Assembly (NCBI GenBank): GCA_030531435.1
Contig: JAUNNN010000003.1
Span: 26,920 to 90,919, forward strand
DNA: 64,000 nt
Direction: 5' to 3'
Source of the DNA: Lachnospiraceae bacterium
GTDB taxonomy: Bacteria > Bacillota > Clostridia > Lachnospirales > Lachnospiraceae
The position numbers and the translations under genes are program-made. A model generated the notes under the pieces. That model was given only the letters and a program-made list of their open reading frames with translations. It made no database searches and was not told the DNA's origin. Below, in pieces: positions 61,754-64,000 of this stretch; positions within the stretch are counted from its first letter, which is position 1, and each line of letters opens with the position of its first letter.

Positions 61754-64000
61754 CTACTGCATCAAAAGCTTTTCTAATTTATCAAATTCTATAGGCTTCT
61801 TAAGATATCCATCAAAACCTTCTTCTAATAATTCTTCTTCAACGCCCTTAATTGCATTTGCTGTAAGTGCAACAATTTTTGCACTGCTGCCCTTTTCATA
61901 TCCACTTATCTTTCGAATCTCATGCATTGCTTCAACACCATCCATAATTGGCATCATCTGATCCATAAATATTATGTCGTACATATTATTTTTACATAAT
62001 TCAATAGATCCCTGTCCATCACTAACAGAATCAACTTTAATTCCATAGTGCTCAAGTGCCTTAGTAATAACCTTCAAATTAACAAGACTGTCATCAACAA
62101 CAAGTATATTCTTAGATATAGTCAAATCACTAATTCTTGACTGTGGCTTTCCCTGACGCTCATATGACATCTCACCAAGTGGGCTTTTATCAACAACTAC
62201 TAAAGGAATTTCTATTGTAAATTCAGAGCCCTTTCCAAGTTCACTCTCAACATGAATATGTCCATGCATTAATTCAACATAGTTTCTTACAATCGAAAGT
62301 CCAAGACCAGTTCCTTCAATTCCGTTATTTTTATTTTTATCTACCTGCTCAAAAGCGTGGAAAATCAGATCCTTATTCTTATCTGAAATACCTATTCCAG
62401 TATCGCTGACCTTTACAATCAATGTTGTAATATCACCAATTATTTCATCTGATGTTACATTTAATGAAACCTTTCCTTCTGGAGTGTACTTTATGGCATT
62501 ATTCAAAATATTAATAATGATTTCCCTTATTCTTATCTCATCACCTAAAAACTTTGATGGAAGTGAAGGGTTAATATCAACTGTAAATTCAAGCCCTTTC
62601 TTCTCTGCAAGTGATTTAATCTGCTTACATGTACTCTGGAATAAAGATTTTGTTTCAAATGGGTTTTCAACAATTTCCATCTTTCCAGTTTCAATCTTTG
62701 AGAGGTCTAAAATATCGTTAATAATAGCTAAAAGATTATCTGAAGATTCTCTAATGTTTTCAACATAGTCTTTCTGCTCATCGCTCATATCCTGTTTTAA
62801 TAAAATCTCAGAAAAACCTAATATTGAATTCATAGGAGTTCTGATTTCATGAGACATATTTGCAAGGAATAAGCTCTTTGATTTATTTGCATTCTCAACT
62901 TCCTGAATATGAAGTCTCATAATTTCCATATTCTGATTCACCTGCTCAACGTAACGAACAGAAACCATTCTAATATGAATTGCAAGAGTAATGATACTAA
63001 ATATGAGCATACCGATACGTCCATATTTACCCATGTCTCCTACTGGTGCAACGTAAAATCTTACGATATCAATAAGACTTCCTATAACAATACTTGTTAC
63101 ACCTATCATTTCAAAAATAAGAGTCATATGAAGCTTACGTGTCTCACGATACTTCTCAACATTTAACTGAATAATTGCAACATCGATGTTTATAACAGTG
63201 ATAATAATGACTGCATGTGATAATGGAGCAATAATCATGAAGTCGGCAATATTAAGCATCTGTACTACAACTTGGAATGCCATATTTGCAACGCAGAGAA
63301 GGAAATTTATTCTAAATCTCTTTTTATATTTCTCTTCAATGTTGCACAAATAATAAAGGCACATCAGTGTAGGCAATACCATTATTACAACAAATGCCAA
63401 AATAGAATAAAGTGTCTGATTTCCATAGAAAAGATTAAGAGTCTTTGTTTCAATAGCATGATATACAGCACCAAATAAACAAATTGCTCCTAAATAAATT
63501 TTTCCTGAGAACTGCTGTTTAGAGAATATCTCAATTACTTCCATGATAATAAGCATAAGAGCTGAGAATAAAATTATCATGCAGATGAAATAACTAAATA
63601 AATTCTGTTTAATCAAATCGAGCTCAACAACATTTGCCTCACCAATTACCATCTGACAAATGTTTGTTGCATATCCATCATAAGGAGAAACCATCATAAT
63701 CGACAGCATTCCTTCTCCTATATCATGAGGTAAATCAACGAAGTTAGTAATACTTCCTGGTGTATGTCCAAAAAATCTTTTATCTTCAGTACCGAATTCG
63801 TAAATAACAGTTCCATCAAGTGTTATGCTTAAATTTTTATCAGCAGATAAGAAACGAATAGTTTTACCAGCATCGCTTTCGTGCATCTGCTTATTTAAAT
63901 AAAACACTTCTCCTGCCTTACTAGGTTCAGAATAAGGAAGCATGTCAATAACTTCTGTAGATCCGTCTGGCCTTACTAAAGTCCATCCAGTACTATAGTC
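61754..64000 (-). CDS. 7TM hybrid sensor histidine kinase (N terminus beyond the window)
   Basis: The reading frame is open to the window end, and the 19 codons upstream of the first ATG at 63943 (ending TLVRPDGSTEVID before it) look coding, so the true start is outside. An extracytoplasmic beta-rich domain is followed by seven transmembrane helices (7TMR-DISM type) and a short coil. Next come a HisKA domain with phosphoacceptor His in FLANMSHEIRTPMNSILGFS, an HATPase with INILNNAIKYTPEGK, DTGIGISDKN and GTGLGLSIV, and a C-terminal receiver with phosphoacceptor Asp in DIIFMDQMMPIMDG. No Hpt domain or separate response regulator is seen nearby. Confidence 0.9.
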   Translation of the reverse strand, partial: DYSTGWTLVRPDGSTEVIDMLPYSEPSKAGEVFYLNKQMHESDAGKTIRFLSADKNLSITLDGTVIYEFGTEDKRFFGHTPGSITNFVDLPHDIGEGMLSIMMVSPYDGYATNICQMVIGEANVVELDLIKQNLFSYFICMIILFSALMLIIMEVIEIFSKQQFSGKIYLGAICLFGAVYHAIETKTLNLFYGNQTLYSILAFVVIMVLPTLMCLYYLCNIEEKYKKRFRINFLLCVANMAFQVVVQMLNIADFMIIAPLSHAVIIITVINIDVAIIQLNVEKYRETRKLHMTLIFEMIGVTSIVIGSLIDIVRFYVAPVGDMGKYGRIGMLIFSIITLAIHIRMVSVRYVEQVNQNMEIMRLHIQEVENANKSKSLFLANMSHEIRTPMNSILGFSEILLKQDMSDEQKDYVENIRESSDNLLAIINDILDLSKIETGKMEIVENPFETKSLFQSTCKQIKSLAEKKGLEFTVDINPSLPSKFLGDEIRIREIIINILNNAIKYTPEGKVSLNVTSDEIIGDITTLIVKVSDTGIGISDKNKDLIFHAFEQVDKNKNNGIEGTGLGLSIVRNYVELMHGHIHVESELGKGSEFTIEIPLVVVDKSPLGEMSYERQGKPQSRISDLTISKNILVVDDSLVNLKVITKALEHYGIKVDSVSDGQGSIELCKNNMYDIIFMDQMMPIMDGVEAMHEIRKISGYEKGSSAKIVALTANAIKGVEEELLEEGFDGYLKKPIEFDKLEKLLMQ

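Overview
The window is low-GC Firmicutes DNA. Gene content and order point to a motile member of the Clostridia, most likely the Lachnospiraceae (Butyrivibrio/Roseburia/Lachnospira-like); the genus is an inference. Almost every gene lies on the minus strand, so transcription runs from high to low coordinates. The only clear plus-strand gene is rpsT. No tRNA, rRNA, CRISPR array, insertion sequence or prophage was seen, and no gene-free gap exceeds about 250 bases.

Region 1 (about 31.2 kb down to 1) is one very long fla/che cluster. In transcription order: flgB-flgC-fliE-fliF-fliG-fliH-fliI-fliJ-motE-like-fliK-flgD-TIGR02530-flgE-flbD-motA-motB-fliL-fliM-fliY-cheY-fliO-fliP-fliQ-fliR-flhB-flhA-flhF-flhG-PilZ-cheB-cheA-cheW-cheC-cheD-small membrane protein-fliA, with the first codons of a further gene at the window edge. 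Genes overlap or sit a few bases apart. A sigma-A type promoter precedes flgB. A good sigma-28-like promoter sits before fliK, so FliA could feed back on the distal part that encodes FliA itself. A strong hairpin separates flgE from flbD.

Region 2 (31.2-36.9 kb) is comM-dprA-topA-codY, directly upstream of the flagellar operon. The dprA-topA-...-codY-flgB order is shared with Bacillus subtilis, but the trmFO/codV/clpQ/clpY genes found there are absent here.

Region 3 (37.1-41.8 kb) encodes a c-di-GMP pair: a large PAS/degenerate GGDEF/EAL protein followed by a catalytically degenerate HD-GYP protein. Region 4 (41.8-43.4 kb) holds two paralogous exported alanine-rich proteins built from 29-residue repeats, each with its own near-consensus promoter and terminator; I recognise no family for them.

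Region 5 (43.5-54.5 kb) is mostly housekeeping: hemW, lepA, rpsT, a Gfo/Idh/MocA oxidoreductase, a NYN-LOTUS protein, serS, a small unknown protein, a sirtuin, an O-acetylhomoserine sulfhydrylase, a PNPOx-fold protein and mnmA. REP-like palindromes (core GGGACGCTTCTTTTGTCA) occur at 37.06 kb and as an inverted pair at 51.41-51.49 kb.

Region 6 (54.5-64 kb) is a signalling island: a LysR regulator, a GAF/HD-GYP phosphodiesterase, a TIM-barrel isomerase-like protein, a FecR-domain surface protein with zinc-knuckle-like repeats, a CHASE2 adenylate cyclase, a small RhaM-like protein and a 7TM hybrid histidine kinase cut by the window end. With the PilZ protein and the EAL protein, the window is rich in cyclic-nucleotide signalling near the motility genes.
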